Part shown: in pieces, positions 41,671-52,588 of the stretch
How positions within the stretch are numbered: the first letter of the stretch is position 1
Layout of the letters: the number at the start of each line of letters is the position of its first letter
From: Leishmania infantum JPCM5
Taxonomy: Eukaryota; Euglenozoa; Kinetoplastea; Trypanosomatida; Trypanosomatidae
Reading direction: 5' to 3'
DNA length: 64,000 bases
Assembly: GCF_000002875.2 (NCBI RefSeq)
Contig: NC_009409.2
Span: 231,043 to 295,042 of the forward strand
Notes under the pieces: generated by a model
Told to the model about the DNA's origin: nothing
What the model saw: only the letters and a program-made list of their open reading frames with translations
Database searches by the model: none
Program-made: the position numbers and the translations under genes

Positions 41671-42714
41671 ATGGATTGTTTATCCGAGCCGTCTTTTCTG
41701 CTGCGCCACATTCGTCGCTGCGGCGCTGATGAGCCAAAGCAAACTTCACAGCAAGCCACTGCATCAACCACGGGTGCCTCTAGCGATAGCTCGTACACCA
41801 CGGAGGTTCTTCTCAAAGTGGGGGTGCCAGCATCCTTCGCTCCCGCCGACAGCTCCTCTGGCACGGCCTCGCCAACGCAGGTTTGCTACATGTGTCCAGC
41901 ATACATTCTGCAAGCAGGATGCCCAGCACTGCGCGAGTTGCTGGCTGATGCCTTTGGGGATGACCCTGGTGGGGTGCGTGGAGTGGGCGAAAAGGCCGGC
42001 GCGAACTCCGCTGCGGCTGCCGCGCTTCGGCCATCGCCTCCCGTGGCGGTTCCACTTCCGTTTCTCGACAAAGGTGTCTTCGATGTGGTAGCAGTGTACT
42101 TGGAGCATTTCCACGCGCTCGACTACACCACCTCTGCCAGCATCGCTGCAGCCGCAGCACACTCGTCTCCGACTTTCTTGTCCTCCCCTGCTCGCGTACC
42201 GTCCTCGCTGGAGCGGCCTCTGAACTTTCAAGACCTCTACGCCCTCTCGACGTGGGAGCATTACTACGTCTTGTGCCAACTGCTGGGGTTAGAGCGGTCG
42301 CAGGTAGACTCCCTCCGTCTGGTCGAGTGCGGGGCGTGGGTAGATATTCTCGGTGGTGCCGCTGCGGTACCATTGCCGAAAGGGGAAACGCAGAAGCAGC
42401 AGCGCCAGGTGACTGTCGCACATGAAGTTGAGCTCTCTCAGCAGCGCGCCGAGTGTTTCTCACTCGCCAACCGTCGACGGATGTGGTCGCGTTTGTGCCA
42501 CGTGCTGGGAGCGGCCTCGCGACTTGGGATGCCTACCTTGCGGTTTCTATGTGCAACGGTAGCAGCTGACATGCTCGTAGACCTCGATGAGGCGGGCTTA
42601 GCGCGACTAATGCAGCCGTCTGGGGATGGCGGCAGGGGCAGCGGTATACCTCCCTTTACGGCCCAGGCACGCGCCCAGGTGCTGGAGCGATTTCCGTGGC
42701 TGACGCCCCGGTAG
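41671..42714 (+). CDS. Divergent Skp1/BTB-POZ-like protein (putative), 347 aa
   Basis: Start ATG (MDCLSEPSFLL). The parts resembling Skp1 appear in order but are split by Ala/Ser-rich insertions. TEVLLKVGVPASF and VCYMCPAYILQAGCPALRELL (about 43-97) fit the first BTB strands and helix. VAVPLPFLDKGVFDVVAVYLEHFHAL (about 125-150) fits the [22 protein letters not shown] segment. Near the C-terminus, AASRLGMPTLRFLCATVAAD with MLVDLDEAGLARLMQ and IPPFTAQARAQVLERFPWL (about 288-345) follows the Skp1 family end, which has the form TCKTVADMIKGKTPEEIRK...NDFTPEEE...W. Skp1 links cullin to F-box proteins in SCF ubiquitin ligases. A conventional Skp1 is about 160-200 aa, so this would be a divergent relative; partner binding is unproven. 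Its closest neighbour is the paralogue pair downstream. Confidence 0.85.
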   Translation: MDCLSEPSFLLRHIRRCGADEPKQTSQQATASTTGASSDSSYTTEVLLKVGVPASFAPADSSSGTASPTQVCYMCPAYILQAGCPALRELLADAFGDDPGGVRGVGEKAGANSAAAAALRPSPPVAVPLPFLDKGVFDVVAVYLEHFHALDYTTSASIAAAAAHSSPTFLSSPARVPSSLERPLNFQDLYALSTWEHYYVLCQLLGLERSQVDSLRLVECGAWVDILGGAAAVPLPKGETQKQQRQVTVAHEVELSQQRAECFSLANRRRMWSRLCHVLGAASRLGMPTLRFLCATVAADMLVDLDEAGLARLMQPSGDGGRGSGIPPFTAQARAQVLERFPWLTPR

Positions 42715-43418
42715 TCGCGCGAGCAGCTCCCTGCTGCCTGTATCTTTTCTCGCTGTCCCCCCGGCTCTGTCGGCGCACGCGCGGCGGGTGCTGAAGGACG
42801 TGGTGGCGCACACATTTAGGAGCCACCGCAAAACATTCAAAGCAACGCACGCGTCTCTTTTTCGTTGTACATACATGAGCGAAGCGAAGGGGGGTGGGCA
42901 TTCCACCTCGCCGGACGTAAGCGCAGATCGACCGAATAGCCGGAACAGCATTGAACTCCAGAACCGTGATCACGTGAGCAAACACAGCTTCCTACACGCT
43001 GCCCCCCCCCCCGTTCTACATGCTTTTTCGGCTTCGGCTTCGTTTACCGAAGGAGTCGCTTCAGTGCGCCCATCCCCCCCCCCGGCATCTCTTCCGCTCC
43101 TTTTCTTTCCCTCATCCCCTCCTCGAAAGCTTCAGCCTGTGCACTGCTGCCCGACACCGCATGTTCTCGTGATGTGCAACTCTCTCTCCTTCTTCCTCTT
43201 CTCGTCCTCATCAACACGCATACATACATATATGTGCTCCCGCGCATGCAATCTGTTTCGTGTGCAGTTCCGCACCCCCTTCCTTCCCTCCTCATCATCA
43301 TCCAGCCGCTTAGGACCGTTTCAGCGTTTCTACTCCGTCGTATCGAGCGCCCGCGTACTCCAAGTCTGCAGAGCAAAAATATAAGAACCAGCCGTGCCAC
43401 CCACTCAGTGTCAAGAGG
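42715..43418 (+). other. Spacer between the Skp1-like gene and paralogue A
   Basis: About 700 bases with no gene. Pyrimidine-rich stretches at 43080-43135 and 43270-43292 precede candidate acceptors at about 43302-43312 and 43370-43371. Confidence 0.5.
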
Positions 43419-44684
43419 ATGGGTCAGTCGGCCTCCTCCTCGCAGGAAAACCCTTCAACGGGCGGGGGCTTCATTTCCTCCGCCATCCATTACCAGTCCC
43501 GTCGTGCTGGTAGAGCAGAGTCGCCCGCCATGGAGGTGCAGAGCATGCTTTGCACCCTGAACTTTCCTCCTTCGGCGTCTGGCGCGGGCGCAGAAGGAGT
43601 GGATAGTCCCACATGCACGGTCAGTTCCGCCGGCAATGCGAGTGGCGCTGCTGCGGCCATCCCCATTTTATGCCTCGACGCGTCGGCGCTGGACATCCGC
43701 CAGTTATTGAAGTCGCTGGAGCTGCCGCCAGCGCAGTGCGCCAAGGCTCTCCAAGAGGCATCGAGGAAAGCTAGCGGTGTTCTCCTGCACGCCCCTGCCA
43801 ACACAAGTGTGGATGCGCTGAGGCAGTTCCTGCTGGCCCAGACAACGTCGTCTGCATCAGCGAACACTGTAGACAGCGGTGCGTTGACGCTTCATCTGTT
43901 TGCCCTTCGCCACCCGTTACTTTCCATCGCTGATGGTGCCGCGGCTGATGTCACACCGTCTTGTGGCGCTGCTGAGGCCTCCTCCAACTCGCTGGTGGCG
44001 CTTGCGGAGTCGATGGAGCTGTCCGAGCTGAGCATGAACAATCAGCTCTTCTTTTTCCCCCTTCTGGGGGCCAGTGAGACTGACTGCAACCCTCTTGCCA
44101 AAAATCATGTCGGTGCCGGCGCCACCGACTCCTACTGGGCTGCGCTGCGGCGAGAAGAGGCGGAGGTGGAGGAGGCAGCAGCTGCGAGTCTCTCCGTCGG
44201 CGCCGGTGATCCTCCCATCACAAGGCGTGCACTAGTGCTGCTCTACACTCATGAGACAAGGTTTGGCTTTGACGGCGACGACTTGCTTCTGCTCGGGTGC
44301 TGCGCTTCTATCTGCGCTTGCATTGCAGCTGGCATCTGCTGCTGCATGGACGCCGCAAAGAACAATCAGCAACCCAACCACGTCAACACGAAACCGAACT
44401 ACTACGGCGGCAATGGTGTACCCCAGTACTACAACAACGGCGCCGGCAACGCTTACTACGGGCAGCAGCCGCAGCAGAGCTATTACAACAGTGGGGCGCC
44501 CGGGTACGGCATGCCACCGAACGCGTATGCCAACACCAATACGAATGTGCTTCAGCCGCAGCCGCTGCATCAGAACTATTACGGCGGTGGGTACCAGTAC
44601 CAGCCGCAGAACCAGCAGCTGAATGGTATTCCCATTCAATCTGCTACGTACGTTCCGAGCGCACCTGCAGCAGGACCGCTATAG
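43419..44684 (+). CDS. Paralogue A: predicted lipid-anchored protein with Cys-rich segment and Q/N/Y/G-rich tail, 421 aa
   Basis: The start MGQSASSSQ has Gly2 and Ser6, a good N-myristoylation context. Residues about 80-285 form a globular-looking region including ILCLDASALDIRQLLKSLELP, APANTSVDALRQFLLAQ and ALVLLYTHETRFGFDGDD. A hydrophobic Cys-rich stretch follows at about 289-312 (LLLLGCCASICACIAAGICCC), suitable for palmitoylation or a short membrane hairpin. The last about 110 residues are Gln/Asn/Tyr/Gly/Pro-rich (YYGGNGVPQYYNNG) and disordered, similar to prion-like or annexin VII-type tails. It is clearly related to the gene at 47531 in core, Cys segment and tail type. I recognise no named family. 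It is probably at the cytoplasmic face of a membrane. Confidence 0.9.
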   Translation: MGQSASSSQENPSTGGGFISSAIHYQSRRAGRAESPAMEVQSMLCTLNFPPSASGAGAEGVDSPTCTVSSAGNASGAAAAIPILCLDASALDIRQLLKSLELPPAQCAKALQEASRKASGVLLHAPANTSVDALRQFLLAQTTSSASANTVDSGALTLHLFALRHPLLSIADGAAADVTPSCGAAEASSNSLVALAESMELSELSMNNQLFFFPLLGASETDCNPLAKNHVGAGATDSYWAALRREEAEVEEAAAASLSVGAGDPPITRRALVLLYTHETRFGFDGDDLLLLGCCASICACIAAGICCCMDAAKNNQQPNHVNTKPNYYGGNGVPQYYNNGAGNAYYGQQPQQSYYNSGAPGYGMPPNAYANTNTNVLQPQPLHQNYYGGGYQYQPQNQQLNGIPIQSATYVPSAPAAGPL

Positions 44685-47530
44685 CCGCCGGCAGCGAGGA
44701 GAGACGAGGCTTCCTCACTGGCTCCCCCCTAAAAGCATAACCAGGCGCCACATTTGGATGCCTTTGTCTGTGTCTCTACTGCGGCGTGTCGGAAAGCACG
44801 TTGTGTGGGAGAGAACGCTTTTGGCGGAAACCAAGACGAAGAGAGCCAACGAAAACAAACAAGGAATGTGCTTTCGCGTCGCGCGGGCGTTGTTCCCGCT
44901 GCCCCGCTGTCCCCCTCATGCTGCTCTCGGCTGCACTCTTGCCTCTTAGGTGTTTTTGCTTTCCCTTTTTATATGCATTTTGCATGCGGTGTGCGTGTGT
45001 GTGAGAGGCAATTCCACACACACGCGCACACACACACACCGCCTTTCCCTTGCTCATACACACCCCTTCTCTGTTCAGCGCCACTGTCCACCACCCACCC
45101 CCTCACTTCCGTATGACCTTCCCGTCTCTTCCATTTCTGGGCTCCTGCTTGAATTCGGCTGCGTTCATTTTGTTTCTTTTTCTTCTTTTTTTTTGTTTGT
45201 TTCCTCCCACCAGCACGGTTAGGAAGGGAGCTGGGCGAGCTAGCATGAAATGAGCGTAAAGAAGGGATGGAAGTATGGGAAGGATGGTTGACGAGTGATG
45301 CGCTTCGTCATGGCCCATGCTATGTAGTCCCGGAGTGTGATGCCAGCATCATGAAAAGCAAAGAAAGTGTCGCTCAACCTGTACCTCTCTGTTTCTGTAG
45401 CCGCTCTCTCCCTGTTCCACTTTCCTCCCTCTCGTTCTTTCCGTATTGTTGTTTTCAGCTGCACCCCCCCCCCTCTACCTCCCTCTCCCCGCTACACCCC
45501 CACCCACACACACGCGCGGTCACATCCATCCATTCATTCGCTCTCTTGCCTCCTCTCCCCTCCTTCTGGCGTCTTCCTTCCTTTCACACATGCTCTTTTA
45601 CCTTTCATTTTTTTGTTGTTGTTTCTTTTCGTCCTTTTGCTTGATGCTCCCTCATGACGATGCCGGGCCACTCCACCTGCGGTATCGCACAGGGCGCAGC
45701 GCCCCGATCTTCGTGGGGATGCCAAGTAGCCGGCGCAGCCTGCCCTTGGGGACGGCTGGCGACTCGCGGTGTCCGGCGGACAAGTCGGAGCTGGCGGTGT
45801 GCCGAAGAGGCGTGCGGTCATGATCACGTTCGTACCAGCTCACCGCCAACCGTGTCAATGATTCAACAAGTATACGCATCCAGCTACTGTTGTTATGTTT
45901 TAGTTGCGTCGCGGTGACGTCGAGTGTGAACGATGGGCCTAGCCGGCGCTGTATGCAGTGGCACTGCGCTCGGTTGTGCGACGCCGAACGGTGTTGGTTG
46001 GCCAGATCCCTCGTCATAGACGCAGTGCAATAGTGAAAAGTGAACAGCTGTGGCTTTGCAGGCGCGTATTTGTTGCTGACTTGCTCGTGTTGGGATGACC
46101 ATGTGGAGCAGAACAAGAAGAAGGCAATATGTTCTACTTTTACGTGGGTGGGTGTCTTTAATATATATGTGTGTGTCTCTACACCCCTCTCCTTCCTTCC
46201 CTCCCTCCCTCCCTCTCTCCTTCTCTCTCTTTATCCCTCCCACTCCCATATGGCCGTGTGTCTCACCCAGTTCCTGCCTTCCTCCTCTTCTTCATTTGTA
46301 TGGCATTGTTCGTTTCCTTCTCTGCAGTGTGTGTTGTGGTGAAGGCGGCACCTAGCGGCGTAGGTTTGGCCCCTCGGTTTACTTTTCCATGGAGGTGGTG
46401 CGCCAAGGCTCCTCCAACTTTCTTCCCTTCTTTTTCTTTTTTTGCGGATTTCTGTGTTGTTTGTATGCATGCGTGTGTGAAGGGGAAAGAGAGGGCGAGG
46501 GGCTTGTGGGCTGCCGGTGTTTCTTTTATTGTTTTCTTTTTTTCTTGCCGTTGTGCAAGCTGGGTACGAAAGGTGGGAAGGATGGAAGCGATTTTGTTTG
46601 TGTATGTGTGTCTATCTTCGTGTGTAGGGTGGCTTGAAGAAGCGGTGCCGTCGTGACAGTCACCGCCTTCCCATATGTGTGCTCTCCTTTCCCCTCTTTC
46701 TTTGCGTGCATCTTCGATGTGTCTTCTTGTTTGTTTTCCGTTGGTTTTGTTTCATGGCTTGCGCGCTTGTGTGAGCTTGTGTGTGTGTGTGTCTTCTGAC
46801 CTCTTCCTCTCGCTCCTCCTTACCCTCCCGGATACATCACACCATTTCTCCGGTTTCCTGCCTCACCACGTCTTCTTCTCCCCGTTTCCTCTCCCCGCCC
46901 CGCCCCCTGAGTAAGTTATACGTGCTGCAGGTGAGGGAATGCCTCGTGCGAAGTGTTTGGGAGGGGCGGAGGAGCGGCTGAACAAACAGAAACACAAGGA
47001 AAGCAAACATGAGATCCTGCTGCACGAGACACGTACGTGTAGCGCTTTTTGTGTGTGTGTGTGCGGCTCTTCGTCTTAGTGCGTGCGCGTTCACGGAGGC
47101 ATCAAGATGCAGTGGGGGGAAAAGGGCCAATGACCAGCGCACCTCCCCCACCACGCATACACACACGCACATACGCTACTCCCGTCCTCCTCGTCTTCTC
47201 TTTGTGAACCTTTCACCATTATTGTGCGTGCGCGTGTGTGGGTGCTCACGCTGGCACACACGCTCGTACACATGCGCCCCGTACACACAACATATGCACG
47301 CACTCGGCTCACCTCTCTCCCTCTCTCTGACTTTCTCTTTCGCCTCCACCTACCTACTATCCCTCCCATAACAGTTACACAGGTTCTCCTCCAACCACCT
47401 CGTTGTATTGCACTCAAGCGGCCTCCCCTCACCCACCTTCCTCTGTCGTGTGCACCGTTGCTTTCATTGCTCTGTTTGTGTGTGTGTGTGTGTTTCTTCT
47501 GCTGGTCTTTCCGTCTCTCGCGCGCACCGC
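44685..47530 (+). other. Spacer between the two paralogues, about 2.8 kb
   Basis: Mostly pyrimidine-rich with CA/GT runs. A more complex, GC-rich patch at about 45655-46035 stands out and may be a decayed repeat. The best acceptor for paralogue B is the AG at 47373-47374, after the pyrimidine tract 47311-47370, with another at 47381-47382. No gene seen. Confidence 0.55.
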
Positions 47531-48451
47531 ATGGCCGACCGAGGTAAAATCGTGTCTGTGGCGGCGAGCGCGCCGATGGAGGGCGCCGGTGAATCGCTCG
47601 TGTCTGTCCTGTGTGTAGAGGCCACCTATAAGACACAGAGAGTGTTCGATAGGGCGCTCGCCGCGGCTGCGACCGGTAGTGCGGCGGCGACGGAGGAACT
47701 GCGCAAGCTCCCTGGCATGCAGCTCTGCATGTCGCCCGACACGCCCATCCATGCTATTCGGGCTTTCTTGCAAGAACAGGAAGCCGTGGCGTTGTCAAGT
47801 GGCCGTCACGCCGCTGCGGATGACAAGGAGCAGCAGAACACGAACTCACTGGCCAATGCTCATTTCTTTGCCATTCTCGTGCCACCGGTCTCCTCGGAGG
47901 GGGCAGAGGCCGTCGAGGCTTTCCTTCCTCTTCAGAACACCGCAACCCTTCGCGACGTGCTCGCCTCCGGCCCCGTGCTGCGGTGCAACGACGACGCGAG
48001 CGCGGACGCGGCTGAGCAGATGTTGCTGCTGGTGTACATGCGCGAGAGCGAGTACGGCTTAGACGGCGGCGACTTCCTTCTCGGCGCTCTCTGCGCCGGG
48101 CTCTGTGCCTGCTGTATTGCCTTGTGCGCCTCTGGTGCAGCGCGCTCGGCTGGGGAGAAGAGGCGTCGTAGAGAGAGCGATCAGCAGCAGCAACAGCCCC
48201 AGTACCCGCAGCAGCCATACTACCCCAACAACGTTGCTCCGCCACCGAACCCGGGCTACTACCCAGGCAACATGCCCGCCGGCCAGCCGTACAGCTACGG
48301 CGCCCCGCCGGAGTACCCGGTGGCGCAGCCGGCGTACTACAACTACAGCGGACAGCCCCTGCAAGATCAGTCGCCGCAGCCGGGGGACCAGAAGCAGGTA
48401 CCGGGCACCCTGAGTCCATCGAACAACGCGGGTGCCCCGGCGCCACTGTGA
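47531..48451 (+). CDS. Paralogue B: Cys-rich anchored protein with Q/P/Y-rich tail, 306 aa
   Basis: The start is the ATG for MADRGKIVSVAASAP. The in-frame extension to 47408 is Cys/Val-rich noise from a GT repeat. The core matches paralogue A: SPDTPIHAIRAFLQEQ against its APANTSVDALRQFLLAQ, and LLLVYMRESEYGLDGGDFLLGALCAGLCACCIALC against LVLLYTHETRFGFDGDDLLLLGCCASICACIAAGICCC. A basic patch (EKRRRRESDQ) follows the Cys-rich segment at about 182-202, then a Pro/Gln/Tyr-rich tail (PQYPQQPYYPNN, PNPGYYPG). Unlike A it lacks Gly2, so anchoring would rely on the Cys-rich segment alone. Function is unknown. Confidence 0.9.
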   Translation: MADRGKIVSVAASAPMEGAGESLVSVLCVEATYKTQRVFDRALAAAATGSAAATEELRKLPGMQLCMSPDTPIHAIRAFLQEQEAVALSSGRHAAADDKEQQNTNSLANAHFFAILVPPVSSEGAEAVEAFLPLQNTATLRDVLASGPVLRCNDDASADAAEQMLLLVYMRESEYGLDGGDFLLGALCAGLCACCIALCASGAARSAGEKRRRRESDQQQQQPQYPQQPYYPNNVAPPPNPGYYPGNMPAGQPYSYGAPPEYPVAQPAYYNYSGQPLQDQSPQPGDQKQVPGTLSPSNNAGAPAPL

Positions 48452-51400
48452 GCCAGAGTTACGGAAGGTGAGGACGCTACGCAAGCCAAGAGTCCACCTG
48501 TGCTCCACATGCGCACATCGTAGGAGCACCACTGATGGTAGCAGCTCTGGCGGAGTCCGCCGTGATTCTCTTCCGTTTACGTATTTGCTCGGTCGTTGAT
48601 GGCCCCTTTTCGGTTGTCGACGTTTTGCCTGTGAAGTCGTGGCACTCCACCCCGTGCGCGCATCCGCATGCGCGGCGCACGAAACTTCTCGTAGCCGCGC
48701 AGACACGCGTTCGTCCTTATGACCAGGCTCACCCTCATGCGCGGGCGTGTGTGCACTGGGGAGCACGACATAAAGGAGAGGGAGATGAGTAAGCGTTTGA
48801 GTGTGCGCGTGTATGCGGCAGCGGATGTCTTATCTTCCGCGCTGCGCGTATGTGTATGTGTGCGCGCGTGCTGCCTTCCCCCGTTTGTGTTCTCTCCTCC
48901 CGCTTTTTCTTTTTCCCGCGTATACGCGCTATGCTGCGTGTGTGTGTGTGTGCATGCTTGTTAGTATTCTCCACCCTCACCCTCTCTCTAGCCCGCTCGC
49001 TACTCCCATTTTCCAACGGTTGCTGCTGTCATTGCTTTTCGTTGTTTGCTGGCTTCTGTGCGTTTTTTGTTCATGGTCGTCAGTGCTTAAGGTGTTGCTT
49101 GATTCCCTTTTTTTGCGCGTACGGTATAGCTTTCCTTTTCTCCATGCGGTTCTCCTCTTCTCTGTGTGTGGGGGGAAGAGGGGGGCTGGTGTGTTGGTGT
49201 GCAAGACGGCTGCGCGTGAGGTGCCAAGAGTATGAGAGCGAAGAAAATGTCATGTCTATCGGCAATGCCTTCTAAGGGCTAAATGAAAAAGAAACGTTTT
49301 TTTTTTCGTTATGTGGTGGGCAGTATGCTCACGAGGTATATGTGCGTCTTGTTTTCTTCTGTACGTCTCTCCTCTCTGTGCGTGGCGCTGTATGCGCTCG
49401 CATAGGCTGTCAGCTGTGTGTGCCAGCAATGTCGTGTCCCCCTTCCCTCCCTCTTTTTCTATCTCTTCATCCCTTTCGCTTTTCCCTCATGCGCGCGCGT
49501 GTGCATGTGCGGTCAATGCTGCTGCTTTCCATTCGTTTCTTTTTTTGTTTTGCTTCCTTGTGTTGGTGCCCTTTTCGGCACCAGGGGCTCTCAATGCACT
49601 TGGCTGTGACGCCTTTCTCTGCCTCTACAGCTCTGTTTACGTGGCCCTTGGTATCTCGTGCATGGGAGTGCGCGCGCGTGCGCATGTGTGTGCCAACTCC
49701 ATGGTGCTGTTCTAGTCGCTCGTACCCTCCCCCCTCCCCCTCCTTACCCCACACGTCGCCGCGACGACGACGACGCTAGCGACGGCTGAGATGACAACGC
49801 AGGACTGCATTCCTCCTATTCGTCTACGTGCTTTCGCGCTTCTCTTCTTTCGACTCTCCGTGAACTCCTTCCCCCACCCGCCCACGGATACGCCTCAGCT
49901 GAGGCACATACGCACGTACACGAGTATCACACGGGTGTGCATGCAAGGGCGCCTCCGTTGCTGGAGCTACGATGTGTTGGATCACGAAGAGAAAACCTGG
50001 AAGGATGGAGGGCGTCAAGGCGTAGCAACTCCTGCCCCCGCCCCCGTCCCCGCCCCTCTCCTCTCTCCTCTCTCCCTCTGCCACCATGCCGATGCAACTC
50101 TGCCGTAATTTTGTGCCTGTGCAAATCTGTGCGTACTCGTGATTTTTCCAAGCCAGAGGCGCTTCTCTCCCTCTCTGTTGTGTGTCCCTCTGCTTTCCTT
50201 TTTCGTGTGCCACTCCTCCGCCCCCGCCTCCGCCTTACTGCCCGGGGCGTCGGTGTGGGGTTCTTCTCCCCACTGTCCCTCTGTCTGTCTGTGAGTGGTG
50301 CCCGCGTGCGTTGCTGCGTGTAGCGGGGCGGGGCGCGGGCACGATCGGTCAGCCTTTTGCATGAAAACCTTTTGTTTGCTCGGTACCTTTTCTCCTCCGT
50401 GCTTCTGTGCATGTCCGTGTCCGTGTGTGTGCGCGTATCGCCCTTGTTTCCGGCGGGTTGCTCCCCATGAGGAGTGTAAAGCCACCCGCCCCCGAGGTCT
50501 CTTGTCTCTCGTCTCTCTATTAGTGCGCCACCGCTTTCCACCTGTGTTTTACCATTTTTTGTCTTGTCCTCTTCGTCTGTCTGTGTTGTCCGTTTAGCGT
50601 CTTCTATGTAGTACTCTTATCGCTGCTCTTCATCGTATTGGCGGTGCTGCTGGTGGTGGTGGCGGAGGAGGCGTGTTGTCCACGTGCCGAGAGCCGGCGC
50701 TGGGTGCGTGTCTCTCTCTCTCTCTGCCCGCCTTTCACTGTTGTTTGCTTCACACGAAAAGCCCGCGCGTGTGGACGTGTGCGTGTGTCTGCATCCGTGC
50801 ATGCTGACGCGCATGCAAAACGCGCGCACACGCACACACATGCATGCCCACATACATGCATATACACTTTGGCGCGCGGAGGAAGATTATGAAGGTCTGC
50901 GCGCGTAATGGATATTGTGCGATGCCCAACGAATAAAAGAGAGGAGAGAAGAAAGTGGAGCGGCGAACCCAATATACACATGCTCACACACATACACACG
51001 CGCTCTCTCTGTCTCTCTCTCGCCTTCTCTCCGAACAAACCTGAATAAGGAGCCCTTCCCCTCCTCCCCCCCCCCACACACACACAAAAAAAAAGAAATA
51101 AAATCAAGCAAAACAAGAAGGGCACGCTACAGTGTCAGAGCGGCTCTCTCTCTGTGAAGGTGCTGGCATGGTGTCAGAGCCTTTTTCCCTTGTTTTTCTT
51201 TTTTCGTTTGGGACTCAGTCGCATGCATGCACATCCTCGTGATCGTATGCAAGGGCGATCGTCTATGGATGCGCGCGTCGATGCCCACTATAGTCGGCTT
51301 CTGGGGGCCCACCACCGACTCGCTCTATGCCGCGCCCCCCCCCTCCTTCACATCCCTCTGACCACTTTTCTTACCTGTCGTCTCCCCCTTTTGTCGCTTT

Positions 51401-52588
51401 CTCTCTCTCTCACGCTTTCCTTTCTTCTCGTGCGTGTGCGTGTGTCTATGTTTGCGCTCGCTGCACCCCGCGCCGGCGGGCTCACTCGTGGATGCCCCCA
51501 CCCGCCCCGCACTTGCCACCGCCACTCCCTCCGTGCGTCAACCCGCATCGCCGCTATTTATTTTGTGTCTTTCGTTCTTTTAGCACAGGGTGTGCGATAA
51601 TAACACCTTCCCCCTCCTTTTTTTTTTGGCTGGTAACACCGCCAGTGGGCCCTGGAACGGCGGCAAGAAAGGAGAAAGGAAGGACGAAGTTGGAAAGAAC
51701 ACCGGCGTTCATCAAGGTTGAAGGGGCGCAGTGTGGCAGCACCTTAATGCTGTTGTGCCTTGATACAGTGGAGGAGCAGCACGTGCCACGGTCAGTCATC
51801 CAAAGCGGAGTTGCGCGCCGTCGCATCTTCCTTCTCTTATCCTCACTTGTCCGCTCTATTCTCCCCGACCGTGTATGTCTGTCTGTGTGTCTGTGTGCGT
51901 GTTTGCGCACCCGCAGATAGGCGTGCATCTGATCTCATCTCCCCTCCCCCTCGGCCATCTCGGGTGGCGTGTGCCTTTCCTCATCTTCTAGATGCACGTG
52001 TAGCTTGTCCCTCACCCCGCCCCACATACACTTATTTCGTTTTTGATTGTTTTTCGAGGGACCTCCTGGCGGTCGTACACACACGCTCTCTTCGCCCCTC
52101 CCCCTCCCCCTTTTCCGTTGGGGGCGGGTCACACTTATCGACGCAGGAGCTTTCCGTTGCTGCCTTTTCCTGGTTGTGGCTTTCCTTTTCCGTCAGCGCC
52201 TGCCGACTGGACCGTCTCGGGCCTTGACCTTCGTTGTTGCTGCTGCTGCTTCCCGTCCGCGAATTCACGTATCTTCACAACTCGACCACACCGCAGCGGT
52301 CACTTGTAGTTCTGCTGCTGCGGCAGCCGCTGTTACTCGAGTTGTGGTATGATCGCTTTCGTTTTGTTTCTTTCTACTTTCACTTTTCGTCTCTGTGTGT
52401 GTGTCTAAGTCGGACGTCACTCCTCCCCCTCTCCCCTTCTCTTCCGTGCTAGCCGCGTGGTGCCAAGGCTTGTTTCTTTACCTCTCTGTATCTGAAGACT
52501 GTGGCTGCCTCTTTCTCAGTATTTAGTATCGCAACCTATCCTCCCCCAACTCCTGCTCTCTTTTTGCATTTCTCTCGCTATCACCGCC
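48452..52588 (+). other. Gene-poor spacer of about 4.1 kb
   Basis: No convincing gene. It is pyrimidine- and GT-rich with many short repeats. The last part carries the probable acceptor of the ankyrin-type gene: CTGCCTCTTTCTCAG with AG at 52518-52519, giving a 69-base leader without ATG. Confidence 0.55.
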
